Below are positions 26,538 to 36,679 of a DNA stretch of 53,625 nt, one piece after another. The position numbers and the translations under genes were made by a program. The stretch spans positions 1 through 53,625 of the forward strand of contig JAGYJP010000010.1 in the NCBI GenBank assembly GCA_018402075.1. Direction: 5' to 3'. The notes beneath the pieces are model-generated. The model worked only from the letters and a program-made list of their open reading frames with translations. It did not search any database and was not told the DNA's origin. The DNA is from Candidatus Nanopelagicales bacterium (GTDB lineage: Bacteria > Actinomycetota > Actinomycetes > S36-B12). The stretch's first letter is position 1. Every line of letters begins with the position of its first letter.

Positions 26538-28019
26538 CTAGCGCTTGATAACCCGAACAGGTGACACACCGACGCCTATTTCCGTTTCAATCCGAACTTG
26601 GCAGCGGTAACTAACTCTGACCAACTTTGTGACCACGGCTCTGTTGTCGCGAATGGCCGCGCTCCTGTTGACACCAGGGCCCACGGGTGTACACGCCACC
26701 TGTTCGCTGATCACTGAGGAGCCATTGGGAATTGACGGCGTTGTGGTGAATCGCGCAACAGACTTCTTGCGCTGCACCTTTGTGATACTCCCAGCGATGG
26801 GCATGGTGCTGGGAGATGCCGTCACGGGTGCGCTGGCGGGCGAATTCCCTCGACCATTCGCTGATATGGCTGTCACCGTGTACTCGGCACCGTTAATTAA
26901 GTCACTCACGGTGCAGTTTCCCGCAATCGAGTTTCCAGATGGTGCTGCGAAACAGTTTTGGGTGACGGCAACGGTGGGAGATTGATTTGTCGGTCCCGTC
27001 ACGGATACCGCGTATTGGGTGACCGAAATTCCATCGGCTCCACCGGTGACGCGAATATTCAATTCACCAGTGAGTGGCGTGATTGATACAGCTGGAGCGG
27101 CTACCGGAGCGGATTCCGCGATCGCCTTGTTGTCATTCAAGAAATTAGTTTCCGCACTGATTCGGGTGTACACACCTGGGTACTTGCCCGCACAGTCTTC
27201 ACCCCAACTGACCAATCCAATCAACATAGGCCCAGCACTACCCTCGGCAACAAGTGGACCACCAGAGTCACCTTGGCAGGCATCAATCACACTGCCATTT
27301 GGAGTTGTACCTCCGGCGCACAACATGACTGCGGCATTTACTTCGCTACTGGGGAACCCGAGGAAGCGAATTCCATTCACTTCGTACTTTGCGCCACCAC
27401 CGCAGGAAGAATCGGGAAATACAACGAGGTTGCCCACTTTGAATATGGCTGGATATTTATTACCGGAACTCACCGTGTTTCCCCAGCCCGCAACTTTCGC
27501 AGGGTGACCACCTGTGGTGTATTCGGCCGCAAGGTCTGGCGTAATGACTGCAATCAAGGGAATATCTGTGACTGGCTGACTCAGCGTCAATACAGCGATG
27601 TCATTCTCAGTGGATTTAATGACGTATCCCGGGTGCACACTAATTTTTGAAACTTGACGGATAGGGAAGTTCGTAGAATTCAAGTCTTGGGTGAATCCAA
27701 TAGTTACTTCATCTGCCCTCTTGTGCTTGCCTGTTTCCTGGTTCACCACACAATGCGCTGCCGTCACAATGGTGGTGGTCGATGTCAGGCTTCCCGCACA
27801 GAATTGCGCTTGGAAGGCACCCGATTGGGGAAATTTCTTGGCATCAAGTAGAGCAACCAGAAATGGAAATTGCCCGGGCGTGCCGTTAGTGCCATGAACA
27901 ACGCGTGCCGTGAGCGAGTGGTCCAGTGAATGGCCGGGTACAGGAAGGACGATAAGAACCAGTGCAAAGACCAATGAGAATGCGCTGGCAACCACGGCCG
28001 TCCTCGTTCCGTTCCTCAC
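26538..28019 (-). CDS. Secreted trypsin-like serine protease
   Basis: 493 residues. An N-terminal signal peptide (about 1-31, hydrophobic SAFSLVFALVLIVLPV) is followed by an S1 protease domain (about 39-285) with the full triad H89 (TAAHC), D140 (NDIAVL) and S252 (QGDSGGP). D246 in IDACQGDSGG, six residues before the serine, suggests trypsin-like cleavage after Arg/Lys. A short RVVHGTNG segment at the mature N-terminus looks like an activation site. A fibronectin-III-like C-terminal domain (about 300-405) and a basic end follow. GTG at 28019 is supported by TACCGT six bases upstream. Likely an extracellular nutrient-acquisition protease. Confidence 0.93.
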   Translation of the reverse strand: MRNGTRTAVVASAFSLVFALVLIVLPVPGHSLDHSLTARVVHGTNGTPGQFPFLVALLDAKKFPQSGAFQAQFCAGSLTSTTTIVTAAHCVVNQETGKHKRADEVTIGFTQDLNSTNFPIRQVSKISVHPGYVIKSTENDIAVLTLSQPVTDIPLIAVITPDLAAEYTTGGHPAKVAGWGNTVSSGNKYPAIFKVGNLVVFPDSSCGGGAKYEVNGIRFLGFPSSEVNAAVMLCAGGTTPNGSVIDACQGDSGGPLVAEGSAGPMLIGLVSWGEDCAGKYPGVYTRISAETNFLNDNKAIAESAPVAAPAVSITPLTGELNIRVTGGADGISVTQYAVSVTGPTNQSPTVAVTQNCFAAPSGNSIAGNCTVSDLINGAEYTVTAISANGRGNSPASAPVTASPSTMPIAGSITKVQRKKSVARFTTTPSIPNGSSVISEQVACTPVGPGVNRSAAIRDNRAVVTKLVRVSYRCQVRIETEIGVGVSPVRVIKR

Positions 28020-28025
28020 CCTCTA

Positions 28026-28031
28026 ACGGTA
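28026..28031 (-). promoter_or_regulatory. -10 element TACCGT of the protease gene (leaderless)
   Basis: Minus strand: TACCGT, TAGAGG (6 nt), GTG at 28019. The hexamer is the same as at the toxin-antitoxin promoter (44942). Confidence 0.55.
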
Positions 28032-28054
28032 CGCCCCGGACCCCACCGCAACAC

Positions 28055-28519
28055 TCACTGAGCCGAATTTGATTGGTCAAGAATGAGACGAGCGAGATCA
28101 TTTGAGTCACAAAAATGGGCAATTCGGAAACCGCGCAGGGAAACAGACCGCTCAGGATCCTCGTCACGGGGCAGATACACGGTCACGGGCGCCTGCGGCC
28201 ACAGATCGGTGCTTGTCGGGAAAATTGGGCGAATCAGGGAATACCCAACGATCGGACGGTGGGCGGCGGCCTGAGCTCGGGCAATCGCGGGAAGATCCAA
28301 GCATCTACTTCCCATCGCAGCGAAAACCACCGGAGCCTTATCCACTTCTCTGTTAGCTGCTTCCCTATTAATGTGTAAACACGCTTCGGCGACTGTGAGA
28401 TGTGCGGGTAGAACCACACATTGGTGTGCATCCATCATGTCTGACGTTGCCGTGCGTTCGAGTGCATCGGACAACCCAGATGGGCTTTCCGGCGAGTCCC
28501 AATAAATAAGGCGAGGCAT
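28055..28519 (-). CDS. Hypothetical protein (154 aa)
   Basis: I cannot name a family. The sequence has alternating hydrophobic strands and helices (APVVFAAMGSRCLDLPAIARAQ, RPIVGYSLIRPIFP, APVTVYLPRDED) in the style of a small Rossmann or alpha/beta-hydrolase-like fold. There is no evident signal peptide or membrane segment. The ATG at 28519 has TACAGT about 8 bases upstream. It is divergent from pyrE (67 bp between starts), so the two may share control. The tail (FRIAHFCDSNDLARLILDQ) is well formed, so the gene looks complete. Confidence 0.7.
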   Translation of the reverse strand: MPRLIYWDSPESPSGLSDALERTATSDMMDAHQCVVLPAHLTVAEACLHINREAANREVDKAPVVFAAMGSRCLDLPAIARAQAAAHRPIVGYSLIRPIFPTSTDLWPQAPVTVYLPRDEDPERSVSLRGFRIAHFCDSNDLARLILDQSNSAQ

Positions 28520-28574
28520 CGGCCCTAACTGTAGATGCCCCGACTGGACTTCCTTTGTGCCCGTGGCCGATCAG

Positions 28575-28580
28575 TAGCAT
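28575..28580 (+). promoter_or_regulatory. -10 element TAGCAT of pyrE (leaderless)
   Basis: TAGCAT, six bases (GGTGAT), ATG at 28587. No Shine-Dalgarno sequence precedes the start. Confidence 0.55.
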
Positions 28581-28586
28581 GGTGAT

Positions 28587-29132
28587 ATGACTCAGTCACC
28601 CGAGTGGATCCAATTACGTCAGCAGATTTTGGATAAGGCCGTTGTGCGGGGCAAGGTGATTTTATCCAGTGGCCGTGAAGCGGATTACTACATTGACCTG
28701 CGCCGCGTGACACTTGATGCCGTGGCGTCACCGCTGGTAGGTGCCGTCATGCGCCAGGTAAATGTCAATTTTGATTTTGCTGCAGTGGGTGGTCTGACAT
28801 TAGGCGCTGATCCGGTTGCAACATCAATGATGCACAGTGCCGCGCAGGATCGCGAACTCCTTAATTCATTTGTTGTTCGTAAGAGTGAGAAACAACACGG
28901 ACTCCAACGTCGCATTGAAGGACCAGATGTCAAAGGCGTTCGCGTACTCGCCGTTGAAGACACTTCAACGACAGGTGCATCTGTTTTGACGGCTGTTGAT
29001 GCCCTGCTCGCCGAGGGTGCGGTCATTGCTGGTGTCAGTGTGATTGTTGACCGAGGTGCTCGCGCAACAATTGTCGAGCGAGGATATGAATACACGGCTG
29101 CGTACACCTTGCAAGATCTAGGACTTGAGTGA
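28587..29132 (+). CDS. pyrE: Orotate phosphoribosyltransferase
   Basis: Joins orotate and PRPP to give orotidine 5'-monophosphate in pyrimidine synthesis. 181 residues with the PRPP-binding motif VLAVEDTSTTGAS (about residues 112-124), the early FILSSG-like KVILSSGREADYYIDLR and a lysine-containing flexible loop region (VRKSEKQHGLQRRIEG). Length and motifs fit the actinobacterial enzyme. No other pyrimidine gene is in the window. The 3' end overlaps the convergent DUF368 gene by 15 bp. Confidence 0.95.
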   Translation: MTQSPEWIQLRQQILDKAVVRGKVILSSGREADYYIDLRRVTLDAVASPLVGAVMRQVNVNFDFAAVGGLTLGADPVATSMMHSAAQDRELLNSFVVRKSEKQHGLQRRIEGPDVKGVRVLAVEDTSTTGASVLTAVDALLAEGAVIAGVSVIVDRGARATIVERGYEYTAAYTLQDLGLE

Positions 29133-30050
29133 GTCTTCCTGTTCTTCGTCTTCCTGTTCTTCGCTAAGACCAAATCGCCGCTCGACAACCAGCAAAACTG
29201 CGACAAAGAGCGCTCCTGCCACAAACATGCCAATGGCCAGTCCCAATTGATCTCCAGGCGCGAGTAACGCCCGATCCTCTCCTTGCCACGGCCACAGCGC
29301 CCGCAGGGAACCGATCATGAGTCCGGTAATGATGACCAGCGTGATACGGGCCTTATGTTCAAGTAACCAGCGCAAAATCGAAACGAACACGGCCAATCCA
29401 AGAATGGCACCGAGTGCAAATACTCCGAGATACACAAAGTTTCTGTCATTAACGGCCGCAATTGTTGTGTCATACATCCCTAAGGTGAGGAGCAGGAATG
29501 ATCCGGACACTCCAGGTAGGACCAATGCGCAAATCGCAACAGCTGCGGAGAAGAACACCGCGATCAAACCCGGATCTGCAGCATCTGCGGCGGGTAATCC
29601 GGTGAGGAAGAACAGGACCACGGCACTGACAAATGCGATGAATACATACAGGGGGCTCCAGCCGCCCACTCTGAGCACCATGTGTGCCGGAACGTAGACG
29701 CCCACGATTACCAGTCCGAAGAACAAGGCATTCATGGCGATGGGTTGTTCATCCAGTAATGGCTCGAGAATTCTTGCGCCCACCACGAGTGCGATTCCCA
29801 TGCCAATTGCTAAAGGGATAAGTACTCGCCACGGAAGCCCCCGAATGGTCCTGATGGCGGTGGCTGCAGATGGCTTGGTGCCAGCGAGTCCAAGAAGCTG
29901 CCGGACGGCAAGCACCGCATCGGCGATTGCATCAAGGAGTGTTTGATACACACCCACAATCAATGCGAGCGTTCCACCGCTCACGCCAGGGATAACTTCT
30001 GCGATCCCCATGAGTGCGCCGCGAATGAAATTGGCAAGAGTTTTTAGCAC
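29118..30050 (-). CDS. DUF368 integral membrane protein
   Basis: A 310-residue polytopic membrane protein (about eight helices) of the DUF368 family, recognised by FIRGALMGIAEVIPGVSGGTLALIVGVY at the N-terminus and by a second LVLPGVSGSFLLLTLGMY repeat midway. DUF368 proteins have been linked to polyprenyl-phosphate recycling; I infer no more here. I start it at the GTG at 30050, since TACCCT lies exactly six bases upstream and the family begins at this point; a longer frame from 30179 adds an implausible N-terminus. The C-terminus is an acidic tail made by a 15-bp tandem repeat. Confidence 0.88.
   Translation of the reverse strand: MLKTLANFIRGALMGIAEVIPGVSGGTLALIVGVYQTLLDAIADAVLAVRQLLGLAGTKPSAATAIRTIRGLPWRVLIPLAIGMGIALVVGARILEPLLDEQPIAMNALFFGLVIVGVYVPAHMVLRVGGWSPLYVFIAFVSAVVLFFLTGLPAADAADPGLIAVFFSAAVAICALVLPGVSGSFLLLTLGMYDTTIAAVNDRNFVYLGVFALGAILGLAVFVSILRWLLEHKARITLVIITGLMIGSLRALWPWQGEDRALLAPGDQLGLAIGMFVAGALFVAVLLVVERRFGLSEEQEDEEQEDSLKS
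29134..29163. repeat. 15-bp perfect tandem repeat in the DUF368 tail
   Basis: TCTTCCTGTTCTTCG occurs twice in direct succession (29134-29148, 29149-29163). On the coding strand it encodes a doubled Glu/Gln/Asp pentapeptide. In-frame expansion or contraction would only change the length of the cytoplasmic tail. Confidence 0.85.
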
Positions 30051-30056
30051 CCTGAC

Positions 30057-30062
30057 AGGGTA
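30057..30062 (-). promoter_or_regulatory. -10 element TACCCT of the DUF368 gene (leaderless)
   Basis: Minus strand: TACCCT, GTCAGG (6 nt), GTG at 30050. It decides the start of the DUF368 gene. Confidence 0.55.
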
Positions 30063-30095
30063 GTGGTTAAGTTCACTCTCATGGAGGAAGTAGCG

Positions 30096-30728
30096 GTGCA
30101 AGTCGACGAACCCGATGGTGAGCCATTCAAGGTTGTTGGCGTTGGCCCGTGGGAAGGCCAGTGGCCCACCGAGGATCACTTCGATCCGGAACTACTTCGC
30201 GATGGTGACCGGCGCAATGTCACTGACCAATATCGTTATTGGAAGCTCGAAGCAATTGTTGCCGATCTCGATACCAAGCGACACCCCATGCATATTGCGA
30301 TTGAGAACTTGGGTCATGATTTCAACATTGGCACGATTGTGCGCAGCGCTAATGCGTTTCTTGTTGGTGAAGTTCATATTGTTGGCAAGAAGCGTTGGAA
30401 TCGTCGTGGCGCCATGGTCACCGACCGCTATCAGCATGTTCACCACCACGAGAATGCTGAGGACTTTATTGAGTGGGCCACACAACAGAGCATGCCCGTC
30501 ATTGGGATCGACAATATGCCAGGGTCAGTGAAGCTTGAGAAGTTTGTGTTCCCGGAGCGCTGTGTCCTTGTCGTGGGCCAAGAAGGCACCGGTCTGTCTG
30601 ACGCCATGCGAGCAGGCTGCGACACCCTGGTGGAGATTTCCCAATTCGGGTCCACCCGTTCCATCAATGTGGGCGCTGCGGCTGCGATTGCCATGCACGA
30701 GTGGGTACGACAGTGGGCGGTTAATTAA
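30096..30728 (+). CDS. TrmH/SpoU-family RNA 2'-O-methyltransferase
   Basis: A SAM-dependent SPOUT enzyme that methylates ribose in rRNA or tRNA; the target nucleotide is not predictable. The three family motifs are present: IENLGHDFNIGTIVRSANAF, CVLVVGQEGTGLS, and STRSINVGAAAAIAMHEW. It has a short N-terminal extension of about 60 residues. I choose the GTG at 30096 (210 aa) because GGAGGAAG lies 5-7 bases upstream; the frame is open to 30063 but those starts have no such site. It is divergent from the DUF368 gene. Confidence 0.9.
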   Translation: MQVDEPDGEPFKVVGVGPWEGQWPTEDHFDPELLRDGDRRNVTDQYRYWKLEAIVADLDTKRHPMHIAIENLGHDFNIGTIVRSANAFLVGEVHIVGKKRWNRRGAMVTDRYQHVHHHENAEDFIEWATQQSMPVIGIDNMPGSVKLEKFVFPERCVLVVGQEGTGLSDAMRAGCDTLVEISQFGSTRSINVGAAAAIAMHEWVRQWAVN

Positions 30729-30850
30729 GGGTCATTTACGTATGCTGTTGCAGTTCTATGTTTGTGGGCGGGCCACGTTAACCGGTGACATGACCATAAC
30801 GAGCGAGTGGAAAGATAGGGTGCAAGAGTTCACTTTAAAGGGGAGTTTCC

Positions 30851-31876
30851 ATGCCAATTGCATCGCCAGAAATTTATGCCGAAATGCTCGATCGAGCCAA
30901 GGCAGGCAAGTTCGCTTATCCCGCGATCAATACTTCCTCCTCTCAAACAATTAATGCTGCGATTCGTGGTTTCGCAGAGGCAGAGTCAGACGGAATCGTG
31001 CAGGTGTCATGGGGTGGCGCAGAATTCGCATCCGGTCAGGCAGTGAATGACATGATCACCGGCGCGGTCGCTCTCGCGGAGTTCGCACATATTGTTGCGG
31101 CGAAATATGACGTGAACATTGCACTGCACACCGACCACTGCCCCTTGGACAAATTGCCCGGGTTCATGGAGCCACTCCTGGCAATTTCGCAGGATCGCGT
31201 TGCCAAGGGCATGCAGCCGTTGTTCCAGTCGCATATGTGGGACGGCTCCGCTGTTCCTCTCAATGAAAATCTTGATATTGCAGAGAAAATGCTCGATGCA
31301 TCCGTCAAGGCTCACACGATCTTGGAAATTGAGATCGGTGTTGTTGGTGGCGAGGAAGACGGCATTGAAGCATCACATGACGCAAAGTTGTTCTCCACCG
31401 TTGAAGACGGTCTCGCTACCGCAAAGAAGCTCGGTCTCGGGGAGCGTGGCCGTTACATGGTTGCCGCGACATTCGGCAATGTGCATGGTGTGTACAAGCC
31501 CGGCAATGTTGTTTTGACGCCCTCCATTCTCAAAGACATTCAAGATGCCGTTGGAAAGGAGTATGGAGTCGACAAGCCATTTGACTTGGTATTCCACGGT
31601 GGATCCGGTTCGCTGTTGAGCGAAATCCGCGAATCACTTGACTACGGCGTTGTAAAAATGAACATTGATACTGATACTCAGTATGCATTCACCCGCCCAA
31701 TCGCCAATCACATGTTCGTCAATTACAACGGTGTATTAAAAGTTGATGGCGATGTCGGAAACAAGAAGCAGTACGACCCGCGCTCCTACGGCCGAGCAGC
31801 TGAAAAGGGTATGGCAGATCGTGTGAAGTTGGCGTGCGAAGACCTGCGCTCTGTCGGAACGAAGATCAACTCATGA
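30851..31876 (+). CDS. fbaA: Class II fructose-bisphosphate aldolase
   Basis: Zinc-dependent aldolase of glycolysis and gluconeogenesis, 341 residues. Visible metal ligands and active-site segments: ALHTDHCP (catalytic Asp and first His), TILEIEIGVVGGEEDG, AATFGNVHG (His ligand) and LVFHGGSGS (His ligand and phosphate loop), then VKMNIDTDTQYAF. Length and the long form of the loop fit the FbaA type IIA group found in actinobacteria. AAAGGGGAG lies before the ATG. The stop overlaps the DUF3151 start, a pairing common in actinobacteria. Confidence 0.97.
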   Translation: MPIASPEIYAEMLDRAKAGKFAYPAINTSSSQTINAAIRGFAEAESDGIVQVSWGGAEFASGQAVNDMITGAVALAEFAHIVAAKYDVNIALHTDHCPLDKLPGFMEPLLAISQDRVAKGMQPLFQSHMWDGSAVPLNENLDIAEKMLDASVKAHTILEIEIGVVGGEEDGIEASHDAKLFSTVEDGLATAKKLGLGERGRYMVAATFGNVHGVYKPGNVVLTPSILKDIQDAVGKEYGVDKPFDLVFHGGSGSLLSEIRESLDYGVVKMNIDTDTQYAFTRPIANHMFVNYNGVLKVDGDVGNKKQYDPRSYGRAAEKGMADRVKLACEDLRSVGTKINS

Positions 31877-32277
31877 GCATCTCTGGTACAAATCTTCTGG
31901 GCGGACCTGAACCAACCCTGTTGCCCGCAGGGGATCCTGCGCAAACTGAACTGGAAGCAGGAGCCGATCCTCAGGATGTCGTGAAGGAGTACCCGACAAG
32001 TTCATTGGCGTGGGCAATGTTGAGTGATCAAGCGTGGGATGCAGGCGACATCGTTGCCTCTTACGCCTACGCCCGAGTTGGTTATCACCGCGGCCTCGAT
32101 GCATTACGGCGCAATGGCTGGAAAGGCCATGGGCCGGTTCCCTGGAGCCATGTACCCAATCAAGGTTTCTTGCGTTGCCTTCAAGACCTTGGGAGGGCAG
32201 CAGGGGCCATTGGTGAAACCGATGAAGTAGTTCGAATTTCCGAATTCCTTGTTGAGTGTGACCCAACTCTTGGCTAG
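31873..32277 (+). CDS. DUF3151 family protein
   Basis: A 134-residue cytoplasmic protein of an actinobacterial family with unknown function (NLLGGPEPTLLP at the N-terminus; SSLAWAMLSDQAWDAG and AYARVGYHRGLDALRRNGWKG, TPR-like helices; then PWSHVPNQGFLRCL). The ATG overlaps the aldolase stop as ATGA, so it is translationally coupled to it. In many actinobacteria it lies between the aldolase and purA, as here. The helical repeat character suggests protein binding. Confidence 0.9.
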   Translation: MSISGTNLLGGPEPTLLPAGDPAQTELEAGADPQDVVKEYPTSSLAWAMLSDQAWDAGDIVASYAYARVGYHRGLDALRRNGWKGHGPVPWSHVPNQGFLRCLQDLGRAAGAIGETDEVVRISEFLVECDPTLG

Positions 32278-33229
32278 CACTGAACTCACCAGACCGGTTC
32301 TGATTGTTGGCGCAGGCATCACAGGAATAGCGTGCGCTCGAGTTCTGCGGTCTCACGGAATTCCATTTCGAGTGGTCAACAAAGGAAAAAAAATTGGTGG
32401 GCGCATGGCATCTCGGGTCGTGCGCGACTCAGGAACCAAATATGACGGTCGCATATTCGATATCGGTGCTTCCTATTTCACAGTGAGTGATCCGGAATTC
32501 CAGCAACACGTTCACGAGATGCAGGATCGTGGAATTGTGAGCGAGTGGACCGACACTTTTCATGTGGCCGATGACACGGGAATTCTCGGCGTGAAGGTTG
32601 GGCCAATGCGGTACAGCGCTGCGAAGGGAATACGCAGTGTCGTTGAGTATCTCGCAGAGGGCATCGAAGTTATTGAGGGCGAAGTAGAAGAACTTGATAT
32701 TCCTCATGAACGAGTTGCATTGTGTATGCCAACACCTCAAGCGGCAAAAATCCTTCCGCAGGCAAGTGAATTGAACCCAACTGCATGGGAACCCGTGATT
32801 GTTGTATCCATGTTGTTCGCCGAGAAGTCGTGGCAGGACTTTGATGGCATCTTTGATAACTCGACAAGTGCAGTGACGTGGATCGCGAACGATGGTTCAC
32901 GCAGAGGTGACCATGCACCAGCACTCGTTGCACATGTTCACCCGGTGTTGAGTTCACATCACCTCAGTGATCCATCGGGTGTTATTCCATTTGCAGTGAG
33001 TGCCGTGCAACAAATCTTGGGTTTCGATAACGAGCCGGTCTGGACAAGTGCGCATCGGTGGACATTTGCCAAGCCGGTCGAGGGCACAACACTGAGTGAA
33101 CCACTTTTTTATGCGGCACCAAGTGAAGAAATATTCATGGCCGGTGATTCATACTCTGACCGCCCTCGCGTGGAGGCCGGTTGGATCTCTGGGACAGCAT
33201 TGGGAAAGCACTTGGTGGGCAAGCGTTAA
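32258..33229 (+). CDS. FAD-dependent oxidoreductase, renalase/amine-oxidase-like
   Basis: About 320 residues with an N-terminal FAD-binding Rossmann motif (VLIVGAGITGIACARVL), the following basic GGRMASR segment that marks the renalase-like NAD(P)/FAD family, and a C-terminal FAD-binding block (MAGDSYSDRPRVEAGWISG). It may oxidise misfolded or isomerised NAD(P)H as renalase does, or an unknown amine; the sequence does not decide. The start is uncertain (GTG 32258 or TTG 32270), both overlapping or close to the end of the DUF3151 gene. Confidence 0.82.
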   Translation: MTQLLASTELTRPVLIVGAGITGIACARVLRSHGIPFRVVNKGKKIGGRMASRVVRDSGTKYDGRIFDIGASYFTVSDPEFQQHVHEMQDRGIVSEWTDTFHVADDTGILGVKVGPMRYSAAKGIRSVVEYLAEGIEVIEGEVEELDIPHERVALCMPTPQAAKILPQASELNPTAWEPVIVVSMLFAEKSWQDFDGIFDNSTSAVTWIANDGSRRGDHAPALVAHVHPVLSSHHLSDPSGVIPFAVSAVQQILGFDNEPVWTSAHRWTFAKPVEGTTLSEPLFYAAPSEEIFMAGDSYSDRPRVEAGWISGTALGKHLVGKR

Positions 33230-33260
33230 TCCCGTTAGTGTCAAACATGCTGGCGTCCGG

Positions 33261-34559
<1,299 letters not shown>

Positions 34560-34562
34560 TCG

Positions 34563-35321
34563 GTGGAACCGGAACTCATTGCCCGTTACACCCCGACCTA
34601 TGAAGTAGATGGATCTGGAAACCCGGTCGGTGTTCCGGTGCCTGGTTCCCCCGAGCCACAGCGTCCCGCAGGGAATTTGCTTGGCATCTATTGCCGTCTT
34701 GAACCACTGAACGCGGATCGTCATTCTGCTGATCTATTTACCGCATTTGCTGGAAACGATCATCTTTGGACCTATCTGCCACATGGACCATTCGCCACGG
34801 AAGCTGCTTACCGGGACTGGGTGATTTCCCGCGAAGGCGGTATTGACCCATTCTTTTACGCAATCATTGATCGAGAAACAGAAAAGGCCACGGGCGTGGC
34901 AAGTTACTTGCGCATTGATCCGCCCGCCCGCAGTATTGAAGTGGGCTGGATCACCTACTCCCCGGCATTACAAGAGTCGCGCGTTGCAACTGATGCCATG
35001 TTTGTCATGATGAAGAATGTATTTGATCTGGGATATCGGCGATACGAGTGGAAGTGCGATGCCCTCAACCAGAAATCACGCAAAGCGGCAATCCGGCTCG
35101 GAATGACATATGAAGGAACATTTAGGCAAGCCACCGTCGTGAAGGATCGAAACCGTGACACCGCTTGGTTTTCCATCCTCGATTCCGAGTGGCCCACCAT
35201 GCGCCGGAATTTCGAGCAATGGCTGGCGGAGTCGAACTTTGATCAACTGGGTGGGCAACTCACCCGACTGCGACCATTGGGAGTTGACCCCGTTGAGGCA
35301 TGTCCTACAGTTTCCCCATGA
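34563..35321 (+). CDS. GNAT-family N-acetyltransferase (RimJ/RimL-like)
   Basis: A 252-residue acetyltransferase of the RimJ/RimL subgroup. The core (about 40-200) contains LEPLNADRHSADLFTAF, FFYAIIDRETEKATGVASYLRIDP, the acetyl-CoA region QESRVATDAMFVMMKNVFD and YEWKCDALNQKSRKAAIRLGMTYEG. The substrate could be a protein N-terminus or a small amine. It is coupled on both sides: it starts 3 bases after purA and overlaps the aminotransferase start as ATGA. Confidence 0.88.
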   Translation: MEPELIARYTPTYEVDGSGNPVGVPVPGSPEPQRPAGNLLGIYCRLEPLNADRHSADLFTAFAGNDHLWTYLPHGPFATEAAYRDWVISREGGIDPFFYAIIDRETEKATGVASYLRIDPPARSIEVGWITYSPALQESRVATDAMFVMMKNVFDLGYRRYEWKCDALNQKSRKAAIRLGMTYEGTFRQATVVKDRNRDTAWFSILDSEWPTMRRNFEQWLAESNFDQLGGQLTRLRPLGVDPVEACPTVSP

Positions 35322-36661
35322 CTACAGCAGATCCCACAGAAGGTAAGCGCGTCTACGACCTTGACCGCGAGTATGTATTCCATTCCTGGAGTGCGCAAAA
35401 GGCGCTCAAGCCCATGTGTATTGCAGGTGCTGAGGGAAGTTATTTCTGGGACTACGACGGTAACAAGTTCCTCGATTTTTCATCACAGCTGGTCAACGTG
35501 AACATTGGTCACCAACACCCCAAGGTCATTGCTGCTATCCAGGAGCAAGCCGCCAAGTTGGCAACTGTTGCACCGCAGCATGCCAATGACAAGCGTGGTG
35601 AAGCAGCACAGCGCATTGTGGGTCTTGCCGGGCCGAACATGTCGAAAGTTTTTTTCACCAACGGTGGAGCAGATGCCGTAGAGAATGCGATCCGCATGGC
35701 ACGGCTGCACACTCACAAGCACAAGGTGCTATCGGCGTACCGTTCCTATCACGGTAATACGGGTACAGCTATCCAAGCAACCGGTGACCCTCGTCGTTGG
35801 CCAAATGAATACGCAGCACAGCAGGTTCACTTCTTTGGCCCATACTTGTATCGGTCGGAATTCTGGGCGACAACACCCGAAGAAGAGTCCGAGCGTGCAC
35901 TGCAGCACCTGGAACATGTTATTCAATTCGAAGGCCCCAACACGGTTGGCGCAATAATTTTGGAGTCTGTTGTTGGCACTGCGGGAATCCTGGTACCACC
36001 ACCGGGCTATCTCGAAGGTGTGCGGGCGCTGTGCGATAAATACAACATTGTCTGGATCGCCGATGAAACAATGTCAGGTTTTGCTCGGACGGGCAAATGG
36101 TTCGCATTCCAAAACTGGTCAGCGCAACCGGATCTGATTGTTTTCGCCAAGGGTTCCAACTCTGGATATGTCCCCGTGGGCGGCGTTGTGATCTCAGGCG
36201 ACATAGCGGCAACATTCGATGAAAAAGTATTCCCCGGTGGTCTCACCTACTCAGGGCATCCGTTGGCAGCAGCCTCGATCGTTGCCTCAATTGATGCCAT
36301 GACGGAAGAGAAAGTCGTGGAGAACGCGGCGAGCATTGGCACAAATGTTTTGGAGCCTGGACTGAATGCCTTGATGCAGAAGCATCCGGTAATTGGTGAG
36401 GTACGCGGACTCGGTGTTTTCTGGGCGTTGGATCTTGTGAAGAATCGCGAAACCCGTGAGCCACTTGCACCCTATGGCGGGACTTCCCCTGCCATGAACG
36501 AACTGGTCACGGAATGCAAGAACCGTGGTCTGATGCCATTCGCAAACTTCAACAGGATGCACGTTGTTCCACCATGTGTTGTCACAGAGAGTGAAGCGAA
36601 AGCAGGGCTCGAGATTCTCGACGAAGTCTTCACCATCATTGATGCTCACTACGAAAACTAA
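35318..36661 (+). CDS. Class III aminotransferase (omega-amino acid:pyruvate type)
   Basis: PLP enzyme of 447 residues. FTNGGADAVENAIRMAR (about 113-129) is the cofactor phosphate region, D249 lies in WIADETMSGFARTGKW, and K278 in VFAKGSNSGYVPVGG is the Schiff-base lysine. The subgroup is that of taurine-, beta-alanine- or putrescine-pyruvate aminotransferases; the amino donor cannot be set from sequence. The ATG at 35318 overlaps the GNAT stop (ATGA), which decides the start over the ATG at 35300. Its place inside the purine cluster suggests shared transcription, not a role in purine synthesis. Confidence 0.9.
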   Translation: MTTADPTEGKRVYDLDREYVFHSWSAQKALKPMCIAGAEGSYFWDYDGNKFLDFSSQLVNVNIGHQHPKVIAAIQEQAAKLATVAPQHANDKRGEAAQRIVGLAGPNMSKVFFTNGGADAVENAIRMARLHTHKHKVLSAYRSYHGNTGTAIQATGDPRRWPNEYAAQQVHFFGPYLYRSEFWATTPEEESERALQHLEHVIQFEGPNTVGAIILESVVGTAGILVPPPGYLEGVRALCDKYNIVWIADETMSGFARTGKWFAFQNWSAQPDLIVFAKGSNSGYVPVGGVVISGDIAATFDEKVFPGGLTYSGHPLAAASIVASIDAMTEEKVVENAASIGTNVLEPGLNALMQKHPVIGEVRGLGVFWALDLVKNRETREPLAPYGGTSPAMNELVTECKNRGLMPFANFNRMHVVPPCVVTESEAKAGLEILDEVFTIIDAHYEN

Positions 36662-36679
36662 TTCCGTAGGGGTTGAACG

